DNA from: Mangrovicoccus ximenensis
GTDB lineage: Bacteria > Pseudomonadota > Alphaproteobacteria > Rhodobacterales > Rhodobacteraceae
DNA length: 64,000 nt
Assembly (NCBI RefSeq): GCF_003056725.1
Contig: NZ_QBKZ01000016.1
Span: 62,001-126,000, forward strand
Reading direction: 5' to 3'
The position numbers and the translations under genes were made by a program. The notes beneath the pieces were generated by a model, which did no database searches, had not been told where the DNA came from, and saw nothing but the letters and a program-made list of their open reading frames with translations. Shown here in pieces: positions 51,140 through 60,540 of this stretch. Each line of letters begins with the position of its first letter. Positions within the stretch are counted from its first letter, which is position 1.

Positions 51140-51685
51140 ATGGCGCTGAAATCCACCATCTACAAAGTCGAACTTTCCGTTTCGGACATGGATCGTCACT
51201 ATTACGAGACCCACAAGCTGACCGTTGCCAAGCATCCCTCGGAAACGGACGAGAGGCTGATGGTCCGGCTCCTCGCCTTCGCCCTGAATGCCGGCGAGAA
51301 CCTGGAACTGACCAAGGGCCTGTCGACGGATGACGAGCCCGACATCTGGCGCAAGAGCCTCAGCGGAGAGCTGGAGCTCTGGGTGGCGCTGGGACTTCCC
51401 AGCGAGAAGGTCGTCCGCCAGTCCTGTGCGAAATCCGGCGAGGTGATCGTCTATTCCTATGGCGGCCGGACGGCCGATCTGTGGTGGGACAAGATCGGGA
51501 ACGGCACCAGCCGGTTCGGCAATCTCCAGGTCATCAATCTTCCGGAACAGGCAACCAAGGAGCTGGCGGAGCTGGCAAACCGCTCGATGAAGCTGCAGGT
51601 GAACATCCAGGACGGCGACGTGATGGTCAGTGCCGATGACCGCATCGTCTACGTGACCCCGGTCGTCCGCAAGGGCGCCGCCTGA
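51140..51685 (+). CDS. yaeQ: YaeQ family protein
   Basis: This 181-residue protein covers the whole YaeQ family: MALKSTIYKVELSVSDMDRH, YYETHKLTVAKHPSETDERL, EPDIWRKSLSGELELWVALG, QSCAKSGEVIVYSYGG and WWDKIGNGTSRFGNLQVINL. The family has a PD-(D/E)XK nuclease-like fold, but its biochemical role is not established. ATG 51140 is the first Met. It stands alone next to rearranged DNA. Confidence 0.92.
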   Translation: MALKSTIYKVELSVSDMDRHYYETHKLTVAKHPSETDERLMVRLLAFALNAGENLELTKGLSTDDEPDIWRKSLSGELELWVALGLPSEKVVRQSCAKSGEVIVYSYGGRTADLWWDKIGNGTSRFGNLQVINLPEQATKELAELANRSMKLQVNIQDGDVMVSADDRIVYVTPVVRKGAA

Positions 51686-51799
51686 CCCGTCCTGCGCGGG
51701 AGGGGCCGGTTCGGGGGGCGGCAGGCCCCGCGCGCGGGAGCTGCTGCCCGTAGGCGAGGCCCGGACAGCACCATGGCAGCGGGGATCGATCCGTCCGGC

Positions 51800-52119
51800 A
51801 AGGCCGCTACCGCAGCCTCTGCCCCTGGGACCTCGCCCCCGGCGGACCGCTCTTCCGCGGCGCCAAGGGCGGCACGCTGAGCCAGAGCGCGATCCAGAAG
51901 GTGATCCGCGCGACCCGGCTGCAGCTCGGCCTGCCCGCCACGGCGACGCCGCATGCGTTGCGCCACAGCTTCGCCAGCCACCTGCTGAACCGCGGCGGCG
52001 ATCTCAGGACGATCCAGGAACTGCTCGGCCATGCCAACCTGTCGACCACCGAGGCCTATACCTCGCTCGACGCGGCGCGACTGATGGATGTCTATCACGG
52101 CGCCCATCCGCGCGGCTGA
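51800..52119 (+). pseudogene. xerC: Tyrosine recombinase XerC, C-terminal fragment
   Basis: The plus strand reads [40 protein letters not shown] and [20 protein letters not shown] with the end [16 protein letters not shown]. The HxxR, the second His and the nucleophilic Tyr of the tyrosine recombinase active site are present. The first catalytic Arg and the N-terminal core-binding domain are missing (about 105 of some 300 residues). It resembles housekeeping XerC rather than an island integrase, although it lies 80 bp from a tRNA gene. Confidence 0.8.
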
Positions 52120-52199
52120 AAACCGGTGCAGGGCATTGCGATGCCCTGCGAAATCGCGCTTGACGGCCCCTGTCCGGCCTTGTATCCGGTTGCTCCGAG

Positions 52200-52273
52200 G
52201 CGGGTGTAGCTCAATGGTAGAGCAGCAGCTTCCCAAGCTGACGACGAGGGTTCGATTCCCTTCACCCGCTCCA
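52200..52273 (+). tRNA. tRNA-Gly (CCC)
   Basis: This 74-nt cloverleaf has acceptor GCGGGTG pairing with CACCCGC, D-arm GCTC/GAGC, anticodon loop TTCCCAA giving anticodon CCC, T-arm GAGGG/CCCTT around TTCGATT, and an encoded CCA end. It reads GGG codons, common in this GC-rich genome. Confidence 0.93.
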
Positions 52274-52419
52274 GCCTCTCCCCCGAACATCGCGACAGAC
52301 ATGCAGACCGGCGCGGATCATCCGTGCCGTGAATTGCCGTGCTTTTCCGTCAGGATCGTCCCGTCTCCAGCGGGCTGCGGGTGCCGTCCCGCTGCGCAGC
52401 GCAGCGGAACGGCGGCGTC

Positions 52420-53973
52420 TCAGGCGATGCTGCTGATCAGCCAGAAGACGGCGGCCGACAGCAGCGCGGCTGCGGGCACGGTCACGACCCAGGCCGCGCC
52501 GATGGTCAGCACATGCGAGCGGCGCACCAGCTTGCGGCGGCGGCGTTCCTCGCGCGGGATGGCCGGACGCTCGGGGTCGGAATTGCGGGCGGCGCGGAAC
52601 CGCCGCTCGGCATCCCATTCGCGGAAGAAGCCGACGCCGAAAACGCCGCCCACCGCGATATGGGTGGAGCTGACCGGCAGGCCGAACCAGCTGGCAACGA
52701 TCACCGTGATCGCCGCCGACAGCGCCACGCAATAGGCGCGCATCGGGTTGAGCTTGGTGATCTCGCTGCCGACCACCCGGATCAGCCGCGGGCCGAACAG
52801 GAACAGGCCGAAGGAGATCCCGAAGGCACCGATCAGCATCACCCAGAACGGGATGGCGAAGGCCTGGTCGAAGCTGCCGGTCATCACCGCCTGGACGATG
52901 GCCGCCAGCGGCCCGATCGCATTGGCGACGTCATTGGCGCCATGGGCGAAGCTCAGGAGCGCCGCCGAGACGATCAGCGGGATGCCGAACAGCACCTTGA
53001 GCGATTTCGAGCGGTTCTCCAGCCCGCGCGACTGGCGGCGCACCACCGGGATCATCACCAGCCAGATCGCCACGCCGAGGACCGCGCCGATCGCCAGCGC
53101 GGTGCCGAAGCTGATCGACAGGACATGCTTCAGCCCCTTCATCGACAGATAGGCGGCAAAGGTCCCGCCCATGATGCCGACCAGCACCGGCACCCAGCGG
53201 CGCGCGGCGGCGATCTTGTCGTCGCGGTAGATGATCTGGGACTTGATCACCCAGAGGAAGCCCGCGGCGATCAGCCCGCCCAGCACCGGCGAGATCACCC
53301 AGCTGGCGGCGATCGCGCCGATCTTGCCCCAGCTGACCGCGCCGAGCCCGGCCGCGGCGATGCCCGCGCCCATCACGCCGCCGACCACCGAATGGGTGGT
53401 CGAGACCGGCGCGCCGATCCAGGTCGCCAGGTTCACCCAGAGCGCCGAGGACAGCAGCGCCGCCATCATCGCCCAGACGAAGACGTCGACCGAGCCGAGG
53501 CTCGACGGCGCGATGATGCCCTTGGCGATGGTCGAGACCACGTCGCCGCCCGCCAGGAGCGCGCCCGCGCTTTCGAACACGGCCGCGATGGCGATGGCGC
53601 CGCCCATGGTCAGCGCATTCGCGCCCACCGCCGGGCCCATGTTGTTGGCCACGTCATTGGCGCCGATGTTCAGCGCCATGTAGGCGCCGAAGGCCGAGGC
53701 GATGACGATCACCGTGGCATGGCCGCTGCCGCCGAGGATCAGCCCGGCCAGCAGCGCCGCCGCGGCGACGAAGAGGAAGGCAATGCCCTTCCCGGCCACC
53801 GGACGCCCGACATAGGCGGCCGCCTGCTCCAGCGCGTTCAGGCGCCCGAGGTCGCGGTCAAGCGTCTCGGATGCCGCGGTTCGAAGTCTCTGTGCGCCAT
53901 CTGTCTGCGCTCCGTTGTCAGCTGGGTCCCGGAAGGACCCCGGCGGAATAGCCGGCGGGCGCGCAAAGCTCAA
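52420..53973 (-). CDS. pit: Pit-family inorganic phosphate transporter
   Basis: This approximately 500-residue PiT permease imports phosphate or metal-phosphate with protons or sodium. It has about ten hydrophobic segments and the duplicated signature: GANDVANNMGPAVGANALTM (near 105) and GANDVANAIGPLAAIVQAV (near 350), plus WIGAPVSTTHSVVGGVMGAG and FGLPVSSTHIAVGGVFGVGF. The start is uncertain. In frame only a TTG at 53973 opens it, while the ATG with a good GGAG box (53900, MAHRD) is out of frame; removing two bases of AGAGA would join it to LRTAASETLDRDLGRL. A small frame error near 53890 is therefore possible. Confidence 0.85.
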   Translation of the reverse strand: MSFARPPAIPPGSFRDPADNGAQTDGAQRLRTAASETLDRDLGRLNALEQAAAYVGRPVAGKGIAFLFVAAAALLAGLILGGSGHATVIVIASAFGAYMALNIGANDVANNMGPAVGANALTMGGAIAIAAVFESAGALLAGGDVVSTIAKGIIAPSSLGSVDVFVWAMMAALLSSALWVNLATWIGAPVSTTHSVVGGVMGAGIAAAGLGAVSWGKIGAIAASWVISPVLGGLIAAGFLWVIKSQIIYRDDKIAAARRWVPVLVGIMGGTFAAYLSMKGLKHVLSISFGTALAIGAVLGVAIWLVMIPVVRRQSRGLENRSKSLKVLFGIPLIVSAALLSFAHGANDVANAIGPLAAIVQAVMTGSFDQAFAIPFWVMLIGAFGISFGLFLFGPRLIRVVGSEITKLNPMRAYCVALSAAITVIVASWFGLPVSSTHIAVGGVFGVGFFREWDAERRFRAARNSDPERPAIPREERRRRKLVRRSHVLTIGAAWVVTVPAAALLSAAVFWLISSIA

Positions 53974-53991
53974 CCGCCGGTTGCGCCGGTC

Positions 53992-55089
53992 TCAGGTGTT
54001 GAACAGGAAATGCAGGACGTCGCCATCCTTGACGATGTAGCTCTTGCCCTCGACGCGCAGCTTGCCCGCGTCGCGCGCCTTGGACTCGCCGCCCAGCGTC
54101 ACGTAGTCGTCGAAGGCGATGGTCTCGGCCCGGATGAAGCCGCGCTCGAAATCGCCGTGGATCACGCCGGCCGCCTGCGGTGCCGGGGTGCCCTTGTAGA
54201 TCGTCCAGGCGCGCGCCTCCTTCGGACCGACGGTGAAATAGGTCTCGAGGCCCAAGAGGTCGTAGCCCGCGCGGATCAGCCGGTCGAGGCCGGCCTCTTC
54301 GAGGCCCATCTCCTCGAGGAAGACCTGCGCCTCCTCGTCGTCGAGCTGGGAGATCTCCTCTTCGATCGCCGCCGAGATCAGCACCACGCCCGCGCCCTCT
54401 GCCGCCGCCATTTCTGCGACCTTGGCGGAAAGCGCGTTGCCGGTGGCCGAGGCGCTTTCCTCGACATTGCAGACATAGAGGATCGGCTTCTGGGTCAGGA
54501 GCTGCAGCATCCGCCACTGCTTCTGGTCCTCGGCCGCCACGTCGAGGAGCCGCGCGGGCTTGCCCGCTTCCAGGAGCTCCAGCGCGCCCTTCAGCAGGCG
54601 TTCCTGCAGGATCGCCTCCTTGTCGCCGCCGCGCACCTTGCGCGACAGGTTCTGCAGGCGCTTCTCGACCGACTCCATGTCGGCGATGATCAGCTCCATG
54701 TTGATCGTCTCGGCATCGGAGACCGGGTCCACGCGGCCGTCGACATGGGTGATGTCGTCATCCTCGAAGCAGCGCAGCACCTGGGCGATGGCGTCGGTCT
54801 CGCGGATGTTGGTGAGGAACTGGTTGCCCATGCCCTCGCCCTTCGAGGCGCCCTTCACCAGGCCCGCGATGTCGACGAAGGTCATCCGCGCCGGAATGAT
54901 CTCCTTCGACCCGGCGATTTCCGCCAGCTTGAACAGCCGCTTGTCCGGCACGGCCACGTCGCCGACATTCGGCTCGATGGTGCAGAACGGAAAGTTGGCG
55001 GCCTGCGCGGCGGCGGTCCGGGTCAGCGCGTTGAACAGGGTCGATTTGCCCACGTTCGGCAGACCGACAATCCCCATCTTGAAGCCCAT
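53992..55089 (-). CDS. ychF: Ribosome-binding ATPase YchF
   Basis: This 365-residue OBG-family P-loop ATPase binds ribosomes and is linked to oxidative-stress response. It has GLPNVGKSTLFNALTR (G1, residues 8-23), the switch region NFPFCTIEPNVGDVAVPD, MTFVDIAGLVKGASKGEGMG (G3), the altered nucleotide-specificity motif region YVCNVEESA, a central coiled coil, and the TGS domain with TYFTVGPKEARAWTIYKG and IHGDFERGFIRAETIAFDDY. Full length, start at 55089. It is transcribed towards pit. Confidence 0.95.
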   Translation of the reverse strand: MGFKMGIVGLPNVGKSTLFNALTRTAAAQAANFPFCTIEPNVGDVAVPDKRLFKLAEIAGSKEIIPARMTFVDIAGLVKGASKGEGMGNQFLTNIRETDAIAQVLRCFEDDDITHVDGRVDPVSDAETINMELIIADMESVEKRLQNLSRKVRGGDKEAILQERLLKGALELLEAGKPARLLDVAAEDQKQWRMLQLLTQKPILYVCNVEESASATGNALSAKVAEMAAAEGAGVVLISAAIEEEISQLDDEEAQVFLEEMGLEEAGLDRLIRAGYDLLGLETYFTVGPKEARAWTIYKGTPAPQAAGVIHGDFERGFIRAETIAFDDYVTLGGESKARDAGKLRVEGKSYIVKDGDVLHFLFNT

Positions 55090-55148
55090 GGTGCGAAATC
55101 CCTCTTTGGTCGGGCCGCTCATAAGGCCCAAGGGACCTGCGTGCAAGC

Positions 55149-55605
55149 TCAGCCGCGGCGTCCCAGCGCCAGCGGGATCAGGAAGGACAGCGCGAAAATC
55201 CGCACCACATGGTGCAGCGCCACATAGGCCGGATCGACATGCAGCAGCAGCGCCATCGCCGCCATGGTCTCCACCCCGCCGGGCGCGAACGCAATCAGCG
55301 CGGCAGAGAGGGGAAAGCCGAAGGCCAGCGCCGTGCCGAAGGCCGCCGCCGACGAAATCGCCACCGCCATCCCGGTGAGCATCGAGGCCGCCCCGAGCGC
55401 GCGCAGGACCATCCGCAGGTCGATCCCCGTGAAGCGCGTGCCGATCGTGCTGCCCATAAGCACGAAGCCCGGGACGGCCAGCCATTGCGGCACCGTCCCC
55501 CAGACCCAGCCCGCGCCATGGCCGAGCGAAGAGGCCACCATCGCCCCCATCAGCATCGCCGCCGGCACCCGCAGCCTGAGAAACGCGAGGCCGAGCGCCA
55601 GCGGG
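55149..55605 (-). pseudogene. AbrB-family membrane protein, C-terminal half
   Basis: About 150 residues with several hydrophobic helices: LRVPAAMLMGAMVASSLGHG, QWLAVPGFVLMGSTIGTRFT, ALAFGFPLSAALIAFAPGGV then ETMAAMALLLHVDPAYVALH and HVVRIFALSFLIPLAL. This is the second copy of the duplicated AbrB/AidB-like membrane domain (family about 350 residues), including the APGG-ETMA motif. The first half is missing; upstream of 55605 the sequence is not recognisable. Confidence 0.7.
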
Positions 55606-55609
55606 CCGC

Positions 55610-56455
55610 CGCGACAGGAGCGGCACGCAAGGCGCAGGCGCTGCCGGCAAGCTCCTGCGGCGCGGCGAAGCGCGAGGCTGCGCCCGGCCTCGGCCACTGG
55701 TTGCAGAAGGGCCTCAACAACCGGGCCGCCAACAGCCATCTGCCATTCCGGAAGCGGCGCACCATGCAGGGATGTCGATCTCCCGGTGCCGTGCACCGGT
55801 TCGCCTCCGTCCGCTCCGCCATCTGCGACAGCTTCTCCGTTCCGGCAGGCCGCAGGAATGCACTGGCCATCCGCTTCCAGCCATCGACGCGTGGACATCG
55901 GACGTCGGCATCGCCTGAACCGATCTGCCAGACCCTCGTGCCAACGCGCACGAGTTGGCGTTGCAACGCCCCTGCCACCGCTGATCCACGGGCTGTGAAT
56001 GGAGGACGAAGGTTGCATTTCGGCGTTGCCCGCGACTGGGACGGGATCGACACGTACCCCGCGCGCGTCGTATCGCCCGCCCGGACCGCGGCGCGCCCTG
56101 CAAAGGCAAGCGGACCGGAACACCACGGGCCGCGATCCGCCTTGCGTCACCTGAAATCGCACCGGCTCGACACGCAGCGGGACAACGCTGCCCGCGGCCT
56201 GGCGGGCGGAAATGCGACTCGATCCGGCGGTTGGACACGGCGCACCCTACGGCGGCGGCTTGGTTTCCATTCTGCCTAACTTGCGCCCATCCGGCCACGA
56301 ACCGCCAGCGCGAAGGGCAGTTGCAATCAGCGGAACGAACAGCGGCTGCGGGCACCCATACCCTTCCGAAACCAAGCAGAAATAGCCTTACAGTCTTGAT
56401 TTGCGGGCAATTCATCAGCACCTCCCATAGCCCATGGGTACGGTGCTCTTCGGTA
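55610..56455. other. No gene recognised (0.85 kb spacer)
   Basis: No frame on either strand gives a recognisable protein, and no RNA or IS signature was seen. The last 60 bases become AT-rich and lead into the promoter of the hydantoin operon. Confidence 0.45.
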
Positions 56456-56460
56456 TTTTG

Positions 56461-56477
56461 TATAATCTCAGATTATA
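56461..56477. promoter_or_regulatory. Perfect palindrome upstream of the hydantoin operon
   Basis: TATAATCT-C-AGATTATA has perfect 8-bp arms around one central base, in an AT-rich stretch (56455-56510) that stands out from the GC-rich surroundings, 114 bp before the first gene. It is a strong operator or promoter-overlap candidate for the operon. Confidence 0.55.
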
Positions 56478-56590
56478 TTTTTAATCCCGCTATAAGTTGG
56501 AATTCTATTGCCCCTCGGCGGGCTAGCGGACTTCTGGGGTCTGCAAGCATCCGAAGATGCCAAGAAACAATGACCAACATGGAGCCCCTC

Positions 56591-57424
56591 ATGACGCCGT
56601 CCCGCATCCTGCCCCTAGCGCTTGCCGCCGCCCTTCCCTTCGCTGCCGAAGCCGACGGCTACAAGGTCGCGCTCGACGGCACCTTCGCGCCGCACGCCAT
56701 GCCCAGCCTCTCCGGCGGGGTCGAGGGCTTCAACGTCGACCTCGCCGCCGCCATCGGCGAGGCGCTCGGCGTCGAAATGGAGGTCGTTGCCGCGCAGTTC
56801 TCGGGCCTGATCCCGGCGCTGCAAGCCGGCACCTACGACTTCCTCGTCGCGCCGACCACGGTCACGGCCGAGCGCGCCGCCAACCTGCTCTTCTCCGAAG
56901 GCTTCATGGACACCAATTTCGCCTTCACCGTGCCTGCGGGCAGCGCGGCGATGGACGGGCTGGAGGCCTTCGAGGGCAAGACCATCGCGGTGAACAAGGG
57001 GTCGGTCTACGAGAGCTTCCTCAACGACCGCGCCGGAGAGTATGGCTGGACCGTCGTCTCCTACGGCACCAACACTGACGCGGTCGAGGCCGTCGCCACG
57101 GGCCGCGCGGACGCAAACCTTGCCGGAGCGACCGCCTCTGCCTGGGCGGCCAAGCAGAACCCCCGGATCGACCTCAGCTACGAATACCCGACCGGCCTGG
57201 TCTGGGCCTTCCCCTTCCGCAAGGACGACACCGAGACCCGCGACAAGATCGACGCGGTGCTGGAATGCCTGAAGACCGACGGCACCACCGCCGCGCTTTC
57301 GGAGAAATGGTTCGGCGTCACCCCGACCGAGGGCACGACCATCGTCACGCCGACCCCGGGCTACGGCACGCCGGGCTTCGAGGGCCATGACGACACCGCC
57401 CACGAGGTTTCCTGCACGTTCTGA
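56591..57424 (+). CDS. Amino-acid-type ABC transporter substrate-binding protein (SBP family 3)
   Basis: This 277-residue periplasmic protein has a signal peptide ([20 protein letters not shown]). The family-3 fold shows [80 protein letters not shown] and [17 protein letters not shown] 56591 is chosen because GGAG lies 6 bp before it; upstream ATGs at 56570 and 56579 lack a box. It is the first gene of the hydantoin operon, so the ligand is probably a hydantoin or an N-carbamoyl amino acid (inference). Confidence 0.88.
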   Translation: MTPSRILPLALAAALPFAAEADGYKVALDGTFAPHAMPSLSGGVEGFNVDLAAAIGEALGVEMEVVAAQFSGLIPALQAGTYDFLVAPTTVTAERAANLLFSEGFMDTNFAFTVPAGSAAMDGLEAFEGKTIAVNKGSVYESFLNDRAGEYGWTVVSYGTNTDAVEAVATGRADANLAGATASAWAAKQNPRIDLSYEYPTGLVWAFPFRKDDTETRDKIDAVLECLKTDGTTAALSEKWFGVTPTEGTTIVTPTPGYGTPGFEGHDDTAHEVSCTF

Positions 57425-57471
57425 GCCGAAGCTGCCGGGCGGGTCCGCCGCCCGGCCATGAAGGACCCGAG

Positions 57472-58242
57472 ATGACCGCTCCCTCCCCCGTCCACCGCCG
57501 CCCGATGCTGGAGATCAACCGCCTGGAAAAGCGCTTCGGCGAGACCCGGGTGCTGACATCCATCGACCTCTCCGTTGCCCCCGGCGAGCTGGTCTTCGTG
57601 ATCGGCCCCTCGGGCTCGGGCAAGTCGACCATGCTGCGCTGCTGCAACCGGCTGGAGGAACCCAGCTCCGGCACGATCCTGCTCGACGGCGAACATGTCA
57701 CCGACTGCCGCGGCGCCGCGCTCGACCGGATGCGGCTGAAGATCGGCATGGTCTTCCAAGGCTTCCACCTCTACCCGCACAAATCCGTTCTGGGCAATGT
57801 CATGCTCGCCCAGATCCGCGCGCTGAAGCGGCCGAAGGCCGAGGCGAAGGCGCGCGCGATGGAGATGCTCGAGCATGTCGGGCTGGCCCACAAGGCCGAT
57901 GCCATGCCCGCCGAGCTGTCGGGCGGCCAGCAGCAGCGCGTCGCCACCGCCCGCGCGCTGGCGCTCGATCCCAAGGTCATGCTCTTCGACGAGCCGACCT
58001 CGGCGCTCGACCCGGAACTCGTCGGCTCGGTGCTGAAGGTGATGCGCCGCCTGCGCGACGAGGGCATGACCATGCTGGTCGTCAGCCACGAGATGGGCTT
58101 TGCCCGCGAGGCCGCAGACCGCGTGGTCTTCATGGATGGCGGCGTCGTGGTCGAGGCCGGCCCGCCCGAAGCGATCTTCGGTAATCCGCAATCCGACCGG
58201 CTGAAAAGCTTCCTCGCCCGCGTCTCGAAAGACGAAGAATGA
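57472..58242 (+). CDS. Amino-acid-type ABC transporter ATP-binding protein
   Basis: This 256-residue ATPase of the polar-amino-acid uptake family has Walker [22 protein letters not shown]-loop [20 protein letters not shown], signature [20 protein letters not shown], Walker [18 protein letters not shown] and H-loop [20 protein letters not shown]. It follows the binding-protein gene by 47 bp and overlaps the first permease start by ATGA. Confidence 0.92.
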   Translation: MTAPSPVHRRPMLEINRLEKRFGETRVLTSIDLSVAPGELVFVIGPSGSGKSTMLRCCNRLEEPSSGTILLDGEHVTDCRGAALDRMRLKIGMVFQGFHLYPHKSVLGNVMLAQIRALKRPKAEAKARAMEMLEHVGLAHKADAMPAELSGGQQQRVATARALALDPKVMLFDEPTSALDPELVGSVLKVMRRLRDEGMTMLVVSHEMGFAREAADRVVFMDGGVVVEAGPPEAIFGNPQSDRLKSFLARVSKDEE

Positions 58243-58907
58243 AGTTTCTGGAGACCTTCTTCAACGGCGCGGTGATGGCGAAATACTTGCCGGATCTGCT
58301 GGGCGCCATCGTCACGACGCTGTGGCTGAGCGCGGTAATCCTCGCGCTCGGCCTGTCGCTCGGGCTGGTGCTGGCTTGCCTGCGCTGCCTCGGCCGCTGG
58401 TACCTGACCCTGCCGATCGTCGCCTTCGCCGATATCGGCCGCGCGCTGCCGCCGCTGGTCGTCATCCTGATCTGCTATTTCGGCCTTCCGGGGCTGGGCA
58501 TCAGCCTTTCCGGCCCGGCCGTTCTGATCCTCGTCCTTGCCGGTGTTCTGGCCGCCTTCGCCGAGGAGATTTTCTGGGCGGGGCTTACCGCCGTGCCGAA
58601 GGGCCAGTGGGAGGCCGGGCGCGCCACCGGGCTCAGCTTCGCGCGCACGCTCTTCGAGATCGCGCTGCCGCAAGCGGTGCGGCTGGGCATCCCGCCGCTC
58701 GTGAACCGCGCGCTGGCCATCACCAAGATGACCGCGCTCGGCTCGGTGATCGGGGTCAAGGAAATCCTTTCGGTGTCGTCCTCGGCGCAGAGCTTTTCCG
58801 GCTCCGCCACGCCGCTGACCATGGCGGCGCTCGCCTATCTGGCGATCTTCCTGCCGGCAGTGATCCTCTCCCGCGCGCTCGAGCGGCGCTTTTCCTGGGC
58901 GGTGTGA
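58239..58907 (+). CDS. Amino-acid ABC transporter permease 1 (HisM/GlnP type)
   Basis: This 222-residue inner-membrane permease has about five transmembrane helices. The HEQRTAL-type loop includes [20 protein letters not shown] then [23 protein letters not shown] 58239 overlaps the ATPase stop. It pairs with the second permease directly downstream as a heterodimer. Confidence 0.9.
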   Translation: MKFLETFFNGAVMAKYLPDLLGAIVTTLWLSAVILALGLSLGLVLACLRCLGRWYLTLPIVAFADIGRALPPLVVILICYFGLPGLGISLSGPAVLILVLAGVLAAFAEEIFWAGLTAVPKGQWEAGRATGLSFARTLFEIALPQAVRLGIPPLVNRALAITKMTALGSVIGVKEILSVSSSAQSFSGSATPLTMAALAYLAIFLPAVILSRALERRFSWAV

Positions 58908-58908
58908 C

Positions 58909-59577
58909 ATGGGCGATTTCCTCGACCTCTTCCTGAATTTCGAGATCATGGCGAAGTCCTGGCCGCTGCTGGCCAAGGGGCTCGGCATCACCGCCAAGCT
59001 CTGCGCCGCCGTGATCGGGCTGGGTCTGGCAGGCGGGCTGATGCTGGCACTCGGCGCGCTCTCGCCGCGCCGCTGGCTGAAATGGCCCGCCATCGCCTTC
59101 ATCGACCTCTTCCGCGCGATCCCGCCGCTTGTCCTGCTGGTCTTCGTCTTCTCCGGCCTGCCCTTCGCCGGTCTCGACCTGACGCCCTTCCTAGCCGTGG
59201 TGATCGCCTTCTTCCTCAACAACTCCGCCTATTACGCCGAGGTGTTCCGCGCAGGCATCCAGTCGGTGCCGAAGGGCCAGGCCGAGGCCGCCCGCGCCAC
59301 CGGGCTTTCCCAGCCGCAGGCGATGCTCCACGTGATCCTGCCGCAGGCGGTGCGCAACGTGCTGCCCGACCTGCTGTCCAATACCGTCGAGGTGGTGAAG
59401 CTCACCTCGCTGGCTTCCGTCGTCTCGCTGGCGGAGCTTCTCTATTCGGCCAACATGGCCCGCTCCGTCACCTACAATTCCTCGCCGCTCGTGCTTGCCG
59501 CGCTGATCTATCTCGCGATCCTCTGGCCTCTGGTCCGGCTGATCTCGCGCTACCAGCGCGGCCTCGCGGCGCACTGA
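58909..59577 (+). CDS. Amino-acid ABC transporter permease 2 (HisQ/GlnP type)
   Basis: This 222-residue partner permease has FNNSAYYAEVF-like FFLNNSAYYAEVFRAGIQSV, PKGQAEAARATGLSQPQAML and VILPQAVRNVLPDLLSNTVE, which is the conserved amino-acid permease loop, then VKLTSLASVVSLAELLYSAN. It begins 1 bp after permease 1 and ends 19 bp before the N-carbamoylase gene, so importer and enzymes share a transcript. Confidence 0.92.
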   Translation: MGDFLDLFLNFEIMAKSWPLLAKGLGITAKLCAAVIGLGLAGGLMLALGALSPRRWLKWPAIAFIDLFRAIPPLVLLVFVFSGLPFAGLDLTPFLAVVIAFFLNNSAYYAEVFRAGIQSVPKGQAEAARATGLSQPQAMLHVILPQAVRNVLPDLLSNTVEVVKLTSLASVVSLAELLYSANMARSVTYNSSPLVLAALIYLAILWPLVRLISRYQRGLAAH

Positions 59578-59596
59578 TCCCCGAAAGGAAAGACCC

Positions 59597-60523
59597 ATGT
59601 CCAAGATGATCATCGGCGGCGCCCAGATCGGCGGCATCCAGAAGGACGAGACCCGCGAAGAGGTCGTCGCCCGGATGATTGCCCTGATGGACGAGGCGCA
59701 CGGCAAAGGCGTGAAATACCTCGCCTATCCCGAGATGACCCTGACCACCTTCTTCCCGCGTTTCTACGTGGAGGACCGCGCCGAATTCGACCACTGGTTC
59801 GAGACCGAGATGCCCAATGCGGCGACCCGGCCACTCTTCGACCGGGCGCGCGAATACGGCATGGGCTTCACCTTCGGCTATTGCGAGCTGACGCCCGAAG
59901 GACAGCATTTCAACACCTCGGTGATCGTCTCGCCCGAGGGCGAGATCATCCTGAAATACCGCAAGACCCACCTGCCCGGCCATTCCGAATACGAGCCAGA
60001 ACGCACCCACCAGCACCTGGAAAAGCGCTATTTCCTGCCCGGCGACACCGGCTTCAATGTCGTGCGGAACCAGGGCGTGATCATGGGCATGTCGATCTGC
60101 AACGACCGCCGCTGGCCGGAAAGCTGGCGGGTGATGGGGCTGCAGGGGGTCGAGCTGGTCACCATCGGCTACAACACCCCCTCGCAGAACAACCTCTCGG
60201 CCGAGGAAGGCATCGAGCGGCGGGTCTATCACCACGAACTGTCGGTCTGCGCCGGGGCGTACCAGAACTCCACCTATGCCGTGGCGGTGGCCAAATGCGG
60301 GATGGAGGACGGCAACCACATGTTCGCGGGCTCGATCATCGTCGATCCCGACGGCTTCGTGGTGGCCCGCGCCGAGGGCGAAGGCGACGAGCTGATCACG
60401 CATGAGGCGGATTTCGCAAAATGCGCCTTCGGCAAGTCGACCGTCTTCAACTTCGCCGCACACCGCCGGACCGAGCATTACGGCTTGATCTGCGAGCGCA
60501 CCGGCGTGCAGATCGACGTCTGA
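59597..60523 (+). CDS. hyuC: N-carbamoyl-D-amino-acid hydrolase (D-carbamoylase)
   Basis: This 308-residue nitrilase-superfamily enzyme converts N-carbamoyl-D-amino acids to D-amino acid, CO2 and ammonia. The triad is visible: Glu in YLAYPEMTLTTFFPRF (near 46), Lys in LKYRKTHLPGHSEYEPERTH (near 122) and Cys in MGMSICNDRRWPESWRVMGL (near 168). GGAQIGGIQ at the start and the length match D-carbamoylases closely. ATG 59597 follows GAAAGGAAAG. It lies between the ABC permeases and the hydantoinase. Confidence 0.93.
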   Translation: MSKMIIGGAQIGGIQKDETREEVVARMIALMDEAHGKGVKYLAYPEMTLTTFFPRFYVEDRAEFDHWFETEMPNAATRPLFDRAREYGMGFTFGYCELTPEGQHFNTSVIVSPEGEIILKYRKTHLPGHSEYEPERTHQHLEKRYFLPGDTGFNVVRNQGVIMGMSICNDRRWPESWRVMGLQGVELVTIGYNTPSQNNLSAEEGIERRVYHHELSVCAGAYQNSTYAVAVAKCGMEDGNHMFAGSIIVDPDGFVVARAEGEGDELITHEADFAKCAFGKSTVFNFAAHRRTEHYGLICERTGVQIDV

Positions 60524-60540
60524 GACAGGGGAACGGACAG

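Noticed and set aside
52200-52273. tRNA-Gly with anticodon TCC
   Set aside because: Placing the 7-base loop by the stem pairing and the invariant T before the anticodon gives TTCCCAA, so the anticodon is CCC.
52339-55227. 962-codon open frame on the plus strand
   Set aside because: It lies opposite pit and ychF, which are strongly supported; the plus-strand product is low-complexity His/Arg/Asp sequence typical of GC-rich antisense.
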